This document shows positions 44,001 through 52,958 of a stretch of DNA of 64,000 bases, piece by piece (position 1 is the first letter of the stretch; each line of letters opens with the position of its first letter). Below the pieces are notes generated by a model that saw only the letters and a list, made by a program, of their open reading frames with translations, was not told the DNA's origin and did not search any database. The DNA is from CAZSHG01 sp964606695 [NCBI: uncultured bacterium] (GTDB lineage Bacteria > UBP14 > UBA6098): the NCBI GenBank assembly GCA_964606695.1, contig CAZSHG010000008.1, positions 46,360-110,359 on the forward strand. Direction: 5' to 3'. The position numbers and the translations under genes are program-made.

Positions 44001-46381
44001 ATATCGGTATAAGGGGGAACTGGATCGGTAATCGGTGTCCATGAACCACCGCCGTCGCTCGATATCTGGATATTGCCGCCGTCTTGCATCAATCCACTAT
44101 ATTCTTCCGTCTCAATCCATTGCCAATATTTGAAGCTGTCGCCGGGAGCAGGGGTAAAAGACGGGACGGGAACGTCGAGAGTATATATGCCGGCATATGT
44201 AACGTCGTATTCGCCGTCCAGCAATGTAGCCCAGCAGTTTACGCCGCTGTATGCCGCGGAGGGGCCGTAGGTAGGGCTTCCCCATTCCCACATCGTGCCT
44301 CCGCCTGCAACGCCGCCGCCGTCATCGCTTTCGAAATCTTCATACCAGTAATCGGCTGGGTCGAGGAAGAGCGTATCGATGTCCAGGGTTTCTCCAACGG
44401 CAAGGGTTAGAACCATCGTGTAATCCATGAAATAAGCGGGATACGTTGCGGTAATCTGAACGTTACCGGCAGTTATACCGTCGAAGAAGAAGTAACCGGC
44501 TCCGTCTGTCGTAGTTGAAAGTCCGGTGGAAACTTCGCCGATATTTATTCCTGCGTCGCCAAGTGGCGGTGTATCTGTGAGATCAGCATAACCCCTGATG
44601 TAACCGATGGGAACGGGATCGAGTGTGAAATTAACTTCCGTCGAATCGCCATCGATCACTATAACGCTGTAAACCGTTTCGGGATAGAAAACGGGGTGCC
44701 AGCAATAGACATCCCAGGCTCCCGGAGGAACGTTGTAGATGTGATAGTATCCGGAAGCATCGGTTGTGTCGATATACGAAGGATAACCAACCACGCCGAC
44801 TTCCGCGCCGGAATCGTCCGCGCGACCGACCAGGTCAACTAAACCGTAAATATCGCCCGAGGGCGGTGGAACGGTGCAGAAACGAATCGTGCGAGTGGGC
44901 GAGGTAAGTCCGAGATAATCGGGATCGCCAACAGCTCCGCCTTCCCAGTAAGCGAGGCCGTTTGAACCGTCGAAATTCTCGATTCCAATTGTGCCGCCGC
45001 TGAGATCCGTTGGTAGAGTATTCCAGCGAACGTCGATGACACTATTATCGCCCGGTGTGGGTATTGCGGATGGCTCCCATATCTGTATCTGAACGCTGAA
45101 CGGAGTGCTGGATGGGAATAGTTGCCAGTTCAGGTAAGTTATCATTGTCCATTCTCCGCCCGGGTCTTCCGTTTTCCAGAATTCACTGCCGCCGTTGCCG
45201 CCGTCCAGGTCAGTCCAGAACCAGGCAAGAAGCGCGTTAGGCAAGCTGGCGGAAGGGATTGGATCCGGTGTCCAATATGCGCCACCACCGGGATCCGAAG
45301 CGCTTAGAGACATCCAACCATTACAAGCTACCCAAAGAGTTTCGCAGGGAACTCCCCAGTAAGTAATCGGAAAAGCCAATGGTTCGAAGTATCCATACAT
45401 ATCGTCGTCTTCCATGACTACATACTCTGCTCCGCCAGTCGTGTGATCGACCCATGTGGGGTCTGGACTCATCGGGAAACCGGTGCCATCCTCGTAAACG
45501 TAGTATAGGCCTTCGATTGCAGTCTGACATGTTGACGAAGTGCCCGCGGTGGCCGGGGCGTAAGTATCCGTTGCGATGAAGTAATAATCGATTACATCCC
45601 AGTCGGCGAGGCCGCCAAGGTTGTATTCGTAATCGCCTGTTCCATCGGGATCTCCCGTGATATACGTAAGAAGATCGCAAGTTTCCGCCCCGCCGTTAAT
45701 AGAGTAGCAGAAATATGCCGTAGCTGGATCCACACCCGTGATGTCGCTAATCGTTACGGCGAAAGTGTAATCAGTGGTTCCTGAGGGCAGAGTTGGTGTG
45801 CAGGTGTAGGTGAAACCAGGTGCGCTGGGCTCTGGAACGGGCTCGTAGCCGTAAATTGTTACGTTGTCTATTGCCCAGTGGTAATCGTAGTCGCAATCAT
45901 AATGGAAGGCGACCATACATGTCGAGCTTGTTCCGGTTATTCCTACGATATTCAACCTGCGATGATAATCCAGGTATTCCGTTCGACCGTAGGAATATGC
46001 AAGATTCCAGCTCGCTCCGCCGTCAGTGCTGACGTAGATTTTTGCCTCGTCAGCCCCGTAGGAGAGGTCGAGCATGTAGTCTTCATCGAAGTCCACAATA
46101 ACCGAATCGTAAGTATCCCCCGAACAGTCGAAAACCGGCGTAAAGAGCGTATCGTCGTTGTCCAATTCGAAACTGCAATACGCGCTCTGCGTTCCCGCCG
46201 CGCCAGGGAATGCCTGCTGATGCCAGTCGTTGGCGTCAGTGTAAGGTGGGTTCTGGGTCCAGCCGGCGGGTATCCATGCGCCTTCGAAATCCTGAGTAGC
46301 TAAGAGCGTAACCTCAGTTTGAGCATAAATAACCACGGCGAAAGCCATTAGTCCCAGAATGATCAAAGCTTTCTTACTCAT
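41033..46381 (-). CDS. Giant secreted multidomain protein with T9SS sorting domain
   Basis: 1782 residues: signal peptide (MSKKALIILGLMAFAVVIYAQ), an N-terminal MAM/choice-of-anchor-like domain (QDFEGAWIPAGWTQ), several carboxypeptidase-regulatory-like beta-sandwiches (GDIYGLVDLVGRADDSGAEVG; GYIRGYADLTDTPP; GALEGYVYNCNTYATIGG), a second MAM-like domain between them, a propeller-like stretch (about 1030-1290, with GVGYDAERDVFYIGG), a further beta-rich region, and the C-terminal sorting domain ANVPNPFNATTSFEV...TKKMTLIK. It is very rich in Tyr, Trp, Asp and Gly. No catalytic motif is seen, so it is likely a surface adhesin or structural protein. AAGGAGGA lies 5 nt before the ATG. Confidence 0.88.
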   Translation of the reverse strand: MSKKALIILGLMAFAVVIYAQTEVTLLATQDFEGAWIPAGWTQNPPYTDANDWHQQAFPGAAGTQSAYCSFELDNDDTLFTPVFDCSGDTYDSVIVDFDEDYMLDLSYGADEAKIYVSTDGGASWNLAYSYGRTEYLDYHRRLNIVGITGTSSTCMVAFHYDCDYDYHWAIDNVTIYGYEPVPEPSAPGFTYTCTPTLPSGTTDYTFAVTISDITGVDPATAYFCYSINGGAETCDLLTYITGDPDGTGDYEYNLGGLADWDVIDYYFIATDTYAPATAGTSSTCQTAIEGLYYVYEDGTGFPMSPDPTWVDHTTGGAEYVVMEDDDMYGYFEPLAFPITYWGVPCETLWVACNGWMSLSASDPGGGAYWTPDPIPSASLPNALLAWFWTDLDGGNGGSEFWKTEDPGGEWTMITYLNWQLFPSSTPFSVQIQIWEPSAIPTPGDNSVIDVRWNTLPTDLSGGTIGIENFDGSNGLAYWEGGAVGDPDYLGLTSPTRTIRFCTVPPPSGDIYGLVDLVGRADDSGAEVGVVGYPSYIDTTDASGYYHIYNVPPGAWDVYCWHPVFYPETVYSVIVIDGDSTEVNFTLDPVPIGYIRGYADLTDTPPLGDAGINIGEVSTGLSTTTDGAGYFFFDGITAGNVQITATYPAYFMDYTMVLTLAVGETLDIDTLFLDPADYWYEDFESDDGGGVAGGGTMWEWGSPTYGPSAAYSGVNCWATLLDGEYDVTYAGIYTLDVPVPSFTPAPGDSFKYWQWIETEEYSGLMQDGGNIQISSDGGGSWTPITDPVPPYTDIIDDTWGNPMGTEWGYGRTLTSWHLVSVDLSAFPVVTDIRLRFGTDGWYSDDAGWYVDDMQIGDVPRYVGALEGYVYNCNTYATIGGATVYADGFTTVSDPSGYFFIDSIPYGTIDLAAVLEGYFPGYTFDITVFIGDTVMALVCMEPMNFDSINGQLAYGEDDSVYFEICNPTDDTIWFNWAALPYDLSDYLVRDGGVVTDGIDHHPSDQNATSIIPVGAIKDPSSSTRALGDLWRSYDVSAYHGTAWGLGISPTQFWVSDAGVYLYDHVYTNPAGTHLGFYDVTGIGGSVWMGDLCYDSNHDYFWQVAVGGSNLIYAFDPVTGALVDSLPDPAMAWAWTSARGVGYDAERDVFYIGGWNYYLLYGYDVVYEVAGLTWPNPGVTMGYVTADYCAGVAWHPYRETIFYVDALMSVIYEVDPATDVVISTIPAPPSAGEISGLEIDEFGQIWTVDQTNNVVYVLEGPIVGMFVDPDTFIAPGECFTFALINPAWETPVGDYCFDINYMYTDGNYEIFGVMPTCVQVQPRAYKGWELITVPIMATPNDPAIQFADDIVPFNVDPSTSNLYGYNQDAGILELPGGFVRGKGYYLKTWLDYTYWDVYGDAYPAGDFTYTMYYPEDSPNWGWWLVGNPFNRRVDWDAVYAFNPFTYMEPEYWIWSEQDGWTWYSPIVGGGGEDQYIDPWRGYFVYVRSGCPTTWVNLTYPEDGTMETFLAKKSGVAKGAKVKTANPAEFALRMSVSAIDDGDMRLDKYNFISVNEEATDELDIYDIREPNVPMPTGGINAFFAEGGLRYAMSTRQNFSDITKSWTFKVQDLPAGMDVTISWPRDRVPTPEDASIGVDNMDERWTLTLVDNATGETIDMREVYSYEFTSTTSPRVFTIILGDDVLGIDNQELPDEYSLGANVPNPFNATTSFEVALPNDSDVKIEVFDMLGRKVNTLVDGEMKGGYHRIIWDGVDKAGREVASGIYLYRVQAGDFNETKKMTLIK

Positions 46382-46426
46382 CGAGTCCTCCTTGTTGTTT
46401 CTAAGTAAAACCTTATCATTATTCCA

Positions 46427-46455
46427 AAATTACTTACCTAATCACGCTTTGTCAA
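46427..46455 (-). promoter_or_regulatory. Promoter of the giant T9SS protein gene
   Basis: On the minus strand TTGACA (46455-46450), 17-bp spacer, TAATTT (46432-46427); leader about 40 nt ending in AAGGAGGA. A hairpin with arms CCGCA...TGCGG and GGATGA/TCATCC (46485-46512) lies just upstream; it has no T-run. Confidence 0.7.
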
Positions 46456-46673
46456 GGCGTTTATTAAGTAATGAACGATAACCACCGCAAGGGATGACGA
46501 CTCATCCTGCGGACGGTTTATTCACATACATCGCCGAAACCACTGGCAAAGAAGCCCGGCGAACATGGATACTAACATAATGTGTGAAAGAACATAAAAC
46601 AACAAAAAAATGGAGTTTTTTTAAGATTATTTTTCGCGCCGCAAAACGACGCCGCGAATTCGCGCGCTGAACC

Positions 46674-49600
46674 CTATCGATAAGCCTTTTCACCCTGTAT
46701 TATTTTCGCGCCCTCGTTGGTAAGGAGTTTATAAAGCACCGGGACGACCAGCAGAGTTAGCGCCGTAGATGTTGTCAGCCCGCCGATTATCGCCCAGCCC
46801 ATGGGGTTCCACATCGATCCACCGAAAAGGGTGAGGGGGAGTAACCCGCCGATTGTGGTGGCGGCGGTCAGGACAATCGGCACGAACCGAATTTCCCCGG
46901 CGGAGATTAGGGCCTCCTCGATACTCTCACCCCCGTCAATCCGCCGGTTGGCGAAATCTACCAGGATAATCGCGTTGTTGATTACTATTCCGGCCAGACT
47001 GGTAAGACCGACCATTGCTGTGAAGGAAATGTCGTTGCCGCTCAAAAACAAAGCTATAATCGACCCGATTATCGCCAGCGGAATCGACGAGAAGATTATG
47101 AAAGGCTGGCGGAAGGATTTGAACTGATAAACCAGAACGGCGAATATCGCCACGATAGCTATCGCGAAGGATCGACCAAGCCCGCCGAAGGCCTTGTTCT
47201 GAGATTCCCGTTCCCCGCCAATACGATAATAATAACCCTCCGGCCAATCGTATTCCTCGAACCGTTCGATTATCTCGTCGGTGGCGCGATTAACATTGTA
47301 TCCCGTCGCGACGTCCGCTGTAATTGTGTTGCTCCGGTTGAGATCGTAATGATCGATGACGTAGGGGGAAGATTGGAATTTTATCGACGCCAGTTGCGAT
47401 AAGGGAACCTGCGTCCCCGCGGAATTGGTAACGTATATCCTGTCGAAATCTTCCATTGTCGGAGAATCATCCACTGGCAGGCGAACCACGACGTCGAAGC
47501 GGTTGCCCTCGTCGTCCTGCAGGCTTGTCGCACGAATGCCGGCCATACTGAATCGCACCGCCTTATCTATATCCGCAAGCGTCAGGCCGAGCATAGCCGC
47601 CTTTTCGCTGTTGATCTTCACCTTCAAATCCGTCCGCGAGGCTTCCAGGGGATTTCTCACGTTGACGACGCCGGCGGTGCTATTGAAAACCTCTTCGGCA
47701 AATGCCGATATTCTCTTAAGCTCATCCAGATTCTTGCCGATTATGTGGATGGCAATTGGCGCGTCGTTGGGATAACCCTGTTCCAGCTCCTTTACATCAA
47801 TGTTTGCGCCGGGATAATTCTCCAGTTCATCCCGAAGTTCCGACACGAAGGTGGGTATGTCCCTCTTTCGGAGCGGCTTCACCTCGACCAGAATCTGCCC
47901 GATATTCGGCCTGGCCTGTTTCGGGAATGCGTTGTAATATATTCGCGGATTGTGCCCTCCTATATTCGCCACGTAATGTTCGATGTAGTCCTTTTCCGCG
48001 AGAAGGCTCTCTGCGTGCGCGACGGCCATAGCCGTGGCCTGGCGGTTAGCGCCCTCAGGGGTTTCGACGTTTATAAAAAATTGAGGTTTCCCCGCTTTCG
48101 GGAATAGGCTCGTCCCCATTATATAAGCCAGCGGAAGCACGGCCAGTAGAAGTAGCAGAGAGATACCCAGCGCAAACCACGGACGCCTCAAGACGAATCC
48201 GATTGCACGGCGATATCTTTTCTGGATGAAATTATCCAGCGCCCTCTGGATAATCCCCTTTTTCCTCGCCGATTCGGGTCTGAACCATCTGCTGGAGAGA
48301 TAAGGCACCAGCGACATCGCCAAAAATAGCGACGCGAGAAGCGTGAAGATGACGGTAACGGGCATACTGCGAATGAAATCCCCGGACATGTCCGACATGA
48401 GGATTATTGGTAAGAATGCGAGACAGGTGGTAATCGTGCCGCTCGCTATCGACGGGCCGACCTCCGCGGTGGCGGAGACCGCGGCTTCTTTCGCCGGGTC
48501 TCCGTCCGCGATAATACGATTTATGTTCTGTGTAACCACGATAGCGTTATCCACGATCAATCCCAGCGCCACGACCAACCCGGCTATCTGAATCTGCTGG
48601 ACTCCAAATCCAGCGAGGTTCACGAACCCCATCGCGATTATTATCGACGAGGGTATGCTTATCATAGCCACCGCGGAGGGCCGATTTCCGATGCCCAGCC
48701 AGGTTATCAGCCCGACTAAAATCACGCCCTCGATAAGGTTCATCAGGAAACCCAGTATGAAATCGCGGACGCTGTCGCCCTGATCGAAGGCGATTTCCAG
48801 CGACATTTCATCAGGCAGATTCGCCCTGAAAACGCGCACGATATCGTCCAATTCCCTCTTGACATCGAAGATGTTCGTGCCGGGTTGCTGGGTCGCGGTA
48901 AGGATAATTGCCCGCGCTCCGTTGAAATTAGCAGTATGACCGGTGTCCTCGTAGCGATACTCTATAACAGCAATATCGTCGAGATAAATAATCTGACCGT
49001 TGCCGAGGGGGATGACGGTATTTGTAAGCTCGTCTATCGAACCGAAAGAGCCGCTGGTGGTGATGTTGAAACTCTTCTTGCCGATATCCAGTTTGCCGGC
49101 GGGGATGTTCATATTATTCGCCCGGATAACGCCGACGACCCTGTCCAGCGGAATATTCATTCGCGACATCTTGTCCAGGTCGATGGATACTCGAATCTCT
49201 CTTTTTGGGCAGGCGACGATTTCGGTGTTGGCGACGTAGTCTATCTTTCGGACTTCGTCTTCGAGTTTTTCCAGTTGGCGTTTAAGCTCGACATAGGACG
49301 CCGTTTCGGATACGAGGGCGAATTCGATTATCCTGACGTCGTCAACAGACCATTTATATATCTCGAACGAGGCTATATCCTCCGGGAGTTCCGACCGAAT
49401 CGCGTTGACCTTTTCCGTCATCTCGCGGTATTTTTCGTCCGCGGAGACGTTCATCTTGAATTGCGCGCCGACTACAGCGTAACCGTTGCCGCTGGCGGAT
49501 ACTATTCTTTGCAGGTCGCCCACGCCATTTATGGCGTCTTCTATTGGTTTTACGATGAGTTCCTCGATATCGACCGGCGAAGCCCCCGGATATGTTATTA

Positions 49601-49745
49601 TGACTGACGCTCCCGGCGGCTGTATCGCGGGATTTTCCGCCTTTGGCATGTTCCACGAAGAGAAAATACCGTAAAGCACGAGACCGAGAACGACTATCAG
49701 GGTCAATCGGTGGTTGTTTACCGCGAATTTGAGTATGGGTTTCAT
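46674..49745 (-). CDS. RND efflux transporter permease (AcrB/MexB-like)
   Basis: 1023 residues, the usual length, with twelve membrane segments in two repeats and two large periplasmic loops. Motifs: NPAIQPPGASVIITYPGASPVDIEELIVKPIE near the start, the proton-relay aspartate in LGLIVDNAIVVTQNI, SDMSGDFIRSMPVTVIFTLLASL, and GIVINNAIILVDFAN in the second half. The second repeat has Asn where some pumps carry another charged residue. It forms a tripartite pump with the adaptor and the TolC-like protein encoded upstream. Substrates unknown. Gap to the adaptor gene is 8 bp. Confidence 0.95.
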   Translation of the reverse strand: MKPILKFAVNNHRLTLIVVLGLVLYGIFSSWNMPKAENPAIQPPGASVIITYPGASPVDIEELIVKPIEDAINGVGDLQRIVSASGNGYAVVGAQFKMNVSADEKYREMTEKVNAIRSELPEDIASFEIYKWSVDDVRIIEFALVSETASYVELKRQLEKLEDEVRKIDYVANTEIVACPKREIRVSIDLDKMSRMNIPLDRVVGVIRANNMNIPAGKLDIGKKSFNITTSGSFGSIDELTNTVIPLGNGQIIYLDDIAVIEYRYEDTGHTANFNGARAIILTATQQPGTNIFDVKRELDDIVRVFRANLPDEMSLEIAFDQGDSVRDFILGFLMNLIEGVILVGLITWLGIGNRPSAVAMISIPSSIIIAMGFVNLAGFGVQQIQIAGLVVALGLIVDNAIVVTQNINRIIADGDPAKEAAVSATAEVGPSIASGTITTCLAFLPIILMSDMSGDFIRSMPVTVIFTLLASLFLAMSLVPYLSSRWFRPESARKKGIIQRALDNFIQKRYRRAIGFVLRRPWFALGISLLLLLAVLPLAYIMGTSLFPKAGKPQFFINVETPEGANRQATAMAVAHAESLLAEKDYIEHYVANIGGHNPRIYYNAFPKQARPNIGQILVEVKPLRKRDIPTFVSELRDELENYPGANIDVKELEQGYPNDAPIAIHIIGKNLDELKRISAFAEEVFNSTAGVVNVRNPLEASRTDLKVKINSEKAAMLGLTLADIDKAVRFSMAGIRATSLQDDEGNRFDVVVRLPVDDSPTMEDFDRIYVTNSAGTQVPLSQLASIKFQSSPYVIDHYDLNRSNTITADVATGYNVNRATDEIIERFEEYDWPEGYYYRIGGERESQNKAFGGLGRSFAIAIVAIFAVLVYQFKSFRQPFIIFSSIPLAIIGSIIALFLSGNDISFTAMVGLTSLAGIVINNAIILVDFANRRIDGGESIEEALISAGEIRFVPIVLTAATTIGGLLPLTLFGGSMWNPMGWAIIGGLTTSTALTLLVVPVLYKLLTNEGAKIIQGEKAYR

Positions 49746-49753
49746 TTATCTTT

Positions 49754-50797
49754 TTATTCGATTACGCGGATTTTAGCGCCATCGGTAAGATAGCCCGCGC
49801 CGTCAGTTATTACCCTATCGACACCGTCCAATCCCGATTCGAGCGCGACCTTCTCGCCGATGATTTCCTTCACCTCGACGCCGATTTTTACTGCGGTCGA
49901 AGTCGTCATATCCGGCACGAAAATCAATCCCGCGTCGCCTTCGATTCTGACCAGCGCATCGATAGGGATGAGTTTCATCGGTTCCCTTTTACGCGGGAAT
50001 ATGCGAACCTCCGCAATTAAACCGGTAACAAGCTTCAATTCAGTCTCGTCGAGGATTATTCCTATCTCGTATATTCCGGAATTGGGGTCGGGCGCTTCGC
50101 CGACTTCCGTGACGTAGCCTGTAAGGGCTTCTCCGGGGTAAGCGTCTATTTCGATGGACGCGGAATCTCCAGCTTCGATTCGCACGATATCCCTGTCAAC
50201 CACGCCGCACCGCACCACCCAGTTTTTCTCGCTGGAACCGAAAACGAAAACCGGCATTCCCTGCCCGATAAGTTCGCGCTCCTCGGCCAGGCGCTTCAGT
50301 ATAGATCCTTCAGAAGGTGCCCTGATTTCCGAATGCCTGAGATTAAAACTGGCAACCCGGTAATCCTGTTCGGCGAATTCGTAAGCCGATTGCGCGTTCT
50401 GTAGTTGTTCCAGCGTCGCTACATCGTCGTCGTAGAGGTTGAGTGCGCGTTCGTAATCGCGTTGAGCCTTCTCCATCGCAACCTTCGCCTGGTTAACCCG
50501 TGCCTGGATTTCTGACGGGTCGAGCCTTGCGAGAAGCTGTCCTTTTGTTACCCTGTCGCCCTCATCGACCGGGATATTCGATATTATTCCGCCGGTCTTG
50601 AAGGACAATTTCGTTATCTCGCCCACGGAAACCTGCCCGGCGCATCTGATGGACGCGGTCACGCTGTCCTCGGTCGCGTGCACGATTTTCACCGGCACCG
50701 CGCGTTCTTCCCCCTCCCGCTGGTGGATACCGTCGCAGGAAAACAACGATATGGAAATCAATGTAAGAACTATGAAAAAGATCTTCTTCTCGAACAT
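49754..50797 (-). CDS. RND efflux periplasmic adaptor (membrane fusion lipoprotein)
   Basis: 347 residues from ATG 50797 (the GTG before it is too close to the ribosome site). Lipoprotein signal ending LFSCDG; then lipoyl/hairpin and barrel domains (VDEGDRVTKGQLLARLD, RVNQAKVAMEKAQRDYERALNLYDDDVATLEQLQNA coiled coil, RAPSEGSILKRLAEERELIGQG). It links the RND permease to the outer membrane channel. The gap to the TolC-like gene is 11 bp. Confidence 0.93.
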   Translation of the reverse strand: MFEKKIFFIVLTLISISLFSCDGIHQREGEERAVPVKIVHATEDSVTASIRCAGQVSVGEITKLSFKTGGIISNIPVDEGDRVTKGQLLARLDPSEIQARVNQAKVAMEKAQRDYERALNLYDDDVATLEQLQNAQSAYEFAEQDYRVASFNLRHSEIRAPSEGSILKRLAEERELIGQGMPVFVFGSSEKNWVVRCGVVDRDIVRIEAGDSASIEIDAYPGEALTGYVTEVGEAPDPNSGIYEIGIILDETELKLVTGLIAEVRIFPRKREPMKLIPIDALVRIEGDAGLIFVPDMTTSTAVKIGVEVKEIIGEKVALESGLDGVDRVITDGAGYLTDGAKIRVIE

Positions 50798-50808
50798 CAC
50801 TCCTCCGG

Positions 50809-52188
50809 TCAGTCTTTGCTTATTGCGATTTTATCGAGCGCAATCGCACGATTCAGTTCCGCGAGACGAATACGAAGTTCATAGTTGACGATGTTTTCTC
50901 GCATTTCGGCCTCGTTAAGGTTTGTTTGCGCCTCCATGTATTCGATTTGATTCGCCATGCCGTTGGCATATTTTTTTTCGACGATATCGAAAACGGCGCG
51001 CGCCGAGCGGACTTCCGCAGTGGCCGATTCGGTCAGTTTCTCAGCTACGATTACCGCCTCCCTCGCGTCTCGCGCCTGGAGTTTGATTTGTTCTATCAGT
51101 TCGCGCCTTGCGATTTCCAGTCTGTCGTATTCCAATTCGCCGGACTTGGCCGAATACCAATCCTGCCCGCCGCGGAAAAGGTTCCATTCCAGAAGTAGCG
51201 AGGCCGTCCAGAAATCGTGCTCACCGTCGAAATCGAAGTTTTCTCCCTGAAATCCGTAGTCGAAAACGCCCACCAGTCCGGGTATGAATGCTGACCTGCC
51301 GATCCGCGAATAGTTTTTCGCCGCGCGAAGCCCGCAATCAATCGCTATAATCTCCTCGCGGTTCGCAAGCGCCAACGACTCGGCGGTCTCCTGCGAAATT
51401 GGGGTAGCGCTGTAATCTTCATCTTCGATGTCGATTTCGGCCTCGCTATCCCTGCCCAGAAGATAATTGAAGAACACTGCTGACATCGTGCTGTCCTTCT
51501 CGGCGGCCGCAAGTTCGCCTTCGAGTTGCGCCATCCTCGCCTCCGCCCGATAAACCGCTTCCTGAGTTACTTTGCCGTTATCGAACAGGCTTCGGCTTAC
51601 GCGGAGATTTTCCCCGGTAAGTTCAAGATATTTGCGATAGATATTCACGCCTCTCAGCGCCTTTAGATAGTTGAAATATACGCGTCGTATTTCCAATTCC
51701 AGTTCACGCGAGTAAATATCGTGTTCCATTTTGGAAATTAGCCGCATATTGGACTGGATATTATAATTGAAAAGAATTTCCGGTTTGAACAGCGGTTGCA
51801 CCACCCTGACTTTCGTCTCCTGTTCTTCTTCGGGGAGGATCGGGTAGCTCTCGTTCTCCAGATTCGCGGGAAATTTCGGGTCGTATCCTCCCCAGGCGAG
51901 GATTTCGTTCAATGTCTCGTAAACCGGATTCATCAGGTCGCCTATGGGGACGTCGAAGGTGCGTCCGCCGTCGGCGCGAGTGTATCTTGAAGACAGGGTA
52001 ACGCCGGGCATGAACATTCCACGTGCTTTCCGGAGATCGGCTATACTCTTACGGTAATCGATCTCCCTCTGCTTTATAGAAAGGTTGTTTTCCAGACCGA
52101 TTCTTACGTATTCGTCCAGAATATCGCCGCCGATGGCTATCCCGGCTAACGATGCTAAGAAAAGGCTTATTTGCAATATTCTGCGCAT
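50809..52188 (-). CDS. TolC-family outer membrane efflux protein
   Basis: 459 residues from ATG 52188. Signal peptide (MRRILQISLFLASLAGIAIG), then the long alpha-helical repeats of outer membrane efflux proteins (LENNLSIKQREIDYRKSIADLRKARGMFMPGV and EYMEAQTNLNEAEMRENIVNYELRIRLAELNRAI). It forms the exit duct of the RND pump. The upstream in-frame codons overlap the tetR stop region and are not family-like. It begins 13 nt after the regulator. Confidence 0.92.
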   Translation of the reverse strand: MRRILQISLFLASLAGIAIGGDILDEYVRIGLENNLSIKQREIDYRKSIADLRKARGMFMPGVTLSSRYTRADGGRTFDVPIGDLMNPVYETLNEILAWGGYDPKFPANLENESYPILPEEEQETKVRVVQPLFKPEILFNYNIQSNMRLISKMEHDIYSRELELEIRRVYFNYLKALRGVNIYRKYLELTGENLRVSRSLFDNGKVTQEAVYRAEARMAQLEGELAAAEKDSTMSAVFFNYLLGRDSEAEIDIEDEDYSATPISQETAESLALANREEIIAIDCGLRAAKNYSRIGRSAFIPGLVGVFDYGFQGENFDFDGEHDFWTASLLLEWNLFRGGQDWYSAKSGELEYDRLEIARRELIEQIKLQARDAREAVIVAEKLTESATAEVRSARAVFDIVEKKYANGMANQIEYMEAQTNLNEAEMRENIVNYELRIRLAELNRAIALDKIAISKD

Positions 52189-52201
52189 GTCCCGGATTGT
52201 G

Positions 52202-52804
52202 TTAACCTGCTCCGACGCCGTCGAACAGATCGTCAACGAATTCGTCCCAGTAGATGTCGGGGTTTATCTTGCGGCCAGTCATCCAGTTGGCGTTTGCCAG
52301 TCCCATTATCATAGTTACGATACAAAGGCTCAGATATTTGGTATTTCTGGCCTTAACCGCGCCCTTTTCCAGAGCGTCAGAAAAATATTTTTTAATGAAA
52401 TCCACGCCCATCGAGATTCGTTCGAAAAGTTTCGCCCTTACTTCGGGATCCTTCATAGCTTCGGTGCGGATTTCGTTATAAAGGCGCTGAAGTTTTCTGT
52501 CCTCGGTAAGTTTTCGAATAAATATTCTCCCGCCCTCCCGAAGAAGCTCTCTTGGGGCAAGTTTCTCGCTCAGGTGGTCGATTTCATCCCATATCTCCCG
52601 ATTTGTGATAATCATATTGTCGAGAATGGTCATAAAAATCGCACGTTTGGAATCGAAATACCAATAGACTCCGCCCTTGGTCATACCCGCGGCGGCGGCT
52701 ATGTCGTTGAGTCTTGTGGCATGATAACCTTTTTCCGCGATACAATCCGAAGCCGCCTCGATAATTCTACGACGTTTTTCCTGTTTTTCCTCTTCACTAA
52801 CCAT
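52202..52804 (-). CDS. TetR/AcrR-family transcriptional repressor of the RND operon
   Basis: 200 residues from ATG 52804, chosen because AGGAAGGG precedes it; the open frame upstream crosses the operator and promoter. The N-terminal helix-turn-helix reads RRIIEAASDCIAEKGYHATRLNDIAAAAGMTKGGVYWYF, followed by an all-helical ligand domain. It is the first gene of the tetR-tolC-adaptor-RND operon, which it should autoregulate through the palindrome at 52826. Confidence 0.93.
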   Translation of the reverse strand: MVSEEEKQEKRRRIIEAASDCIAEKGYHATRLNDIAAAAGMTKGGVYWYFDSKRAIFMTILDNMIITNREIWDEIDHLSEKLAPRELLREGGRIFIRKLTEDRKLQRLYNEIRTEAMKDPEVRAKLFERISMGVDFIKKYFSDALEKGAVKARNTKYLSLCIVTMIMGLANANWMTGRKINPDIYWDEFVDDLFDGVGAG

Positions 52805-52825
52805 ATTCCCTTCCTCACTAAAATC

Positions 52826-52847
52826 ACATACCGACCGGTCGGTATGT
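52826..52847. promoter_or_regulatory. 22-bp perfect palindromic operator for the TetR regulator
   Basis: The arm ACATACCGACC (52826-52836) is followed directly by its exact complement (52837-52847). It covers the expected transcription start of the regulator gene, 22 nt before its ATG. The form matches operators of AcrR/TtgR-like regulators, consistent with the adjacent gene. Confidence 0.88.
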
Positions 52848-52848
52848 A

Positions 52849-52877
52849 AGTATAATAGGCATTGGCAGGAGATGCAA
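52849..52877 (-). promoter_or_regulatory. Promoter of the tetR-tolC-adaptor-RND operon
   Basis: On the minus strand TTGCAT (52877-52872), 17-bp spacer, TATACT (52854-52849), with the start point inside the palindrome at 52826-52847, a standard repression arrangement. Confidence 0.75.
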
Positions 52878-52909
52878 GCATAAAAACGCTTTATTTTTAG
52901 AAAAAAGTA

Positions 52910-52932
52910 AGGGCGACCGAATTGGCCGCCCT
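52910..52932 (-). terminator. Intrinsic terminator of the 833-residue T9SS protein gene
   Basis: AGGGCG and CGCCCT (with a wobble pair and two inner pairs) form the stem; on the minus strand it is followed by TTACTTTTTT. It lies 27 nt after the gene's stop and separates it from the efflux operon promoter. Confidence 0.85.
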
Positions 52933-52958
52933 CGAGAAGTAACACTCTGGGGGTTGTG

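Noticed and set aside
46633-46658. Terminator of the RND operon
   Set aside because: TTCGCG/CGCGAA stem is followed by A-rich, not T-rich, sequence on the minus strand.
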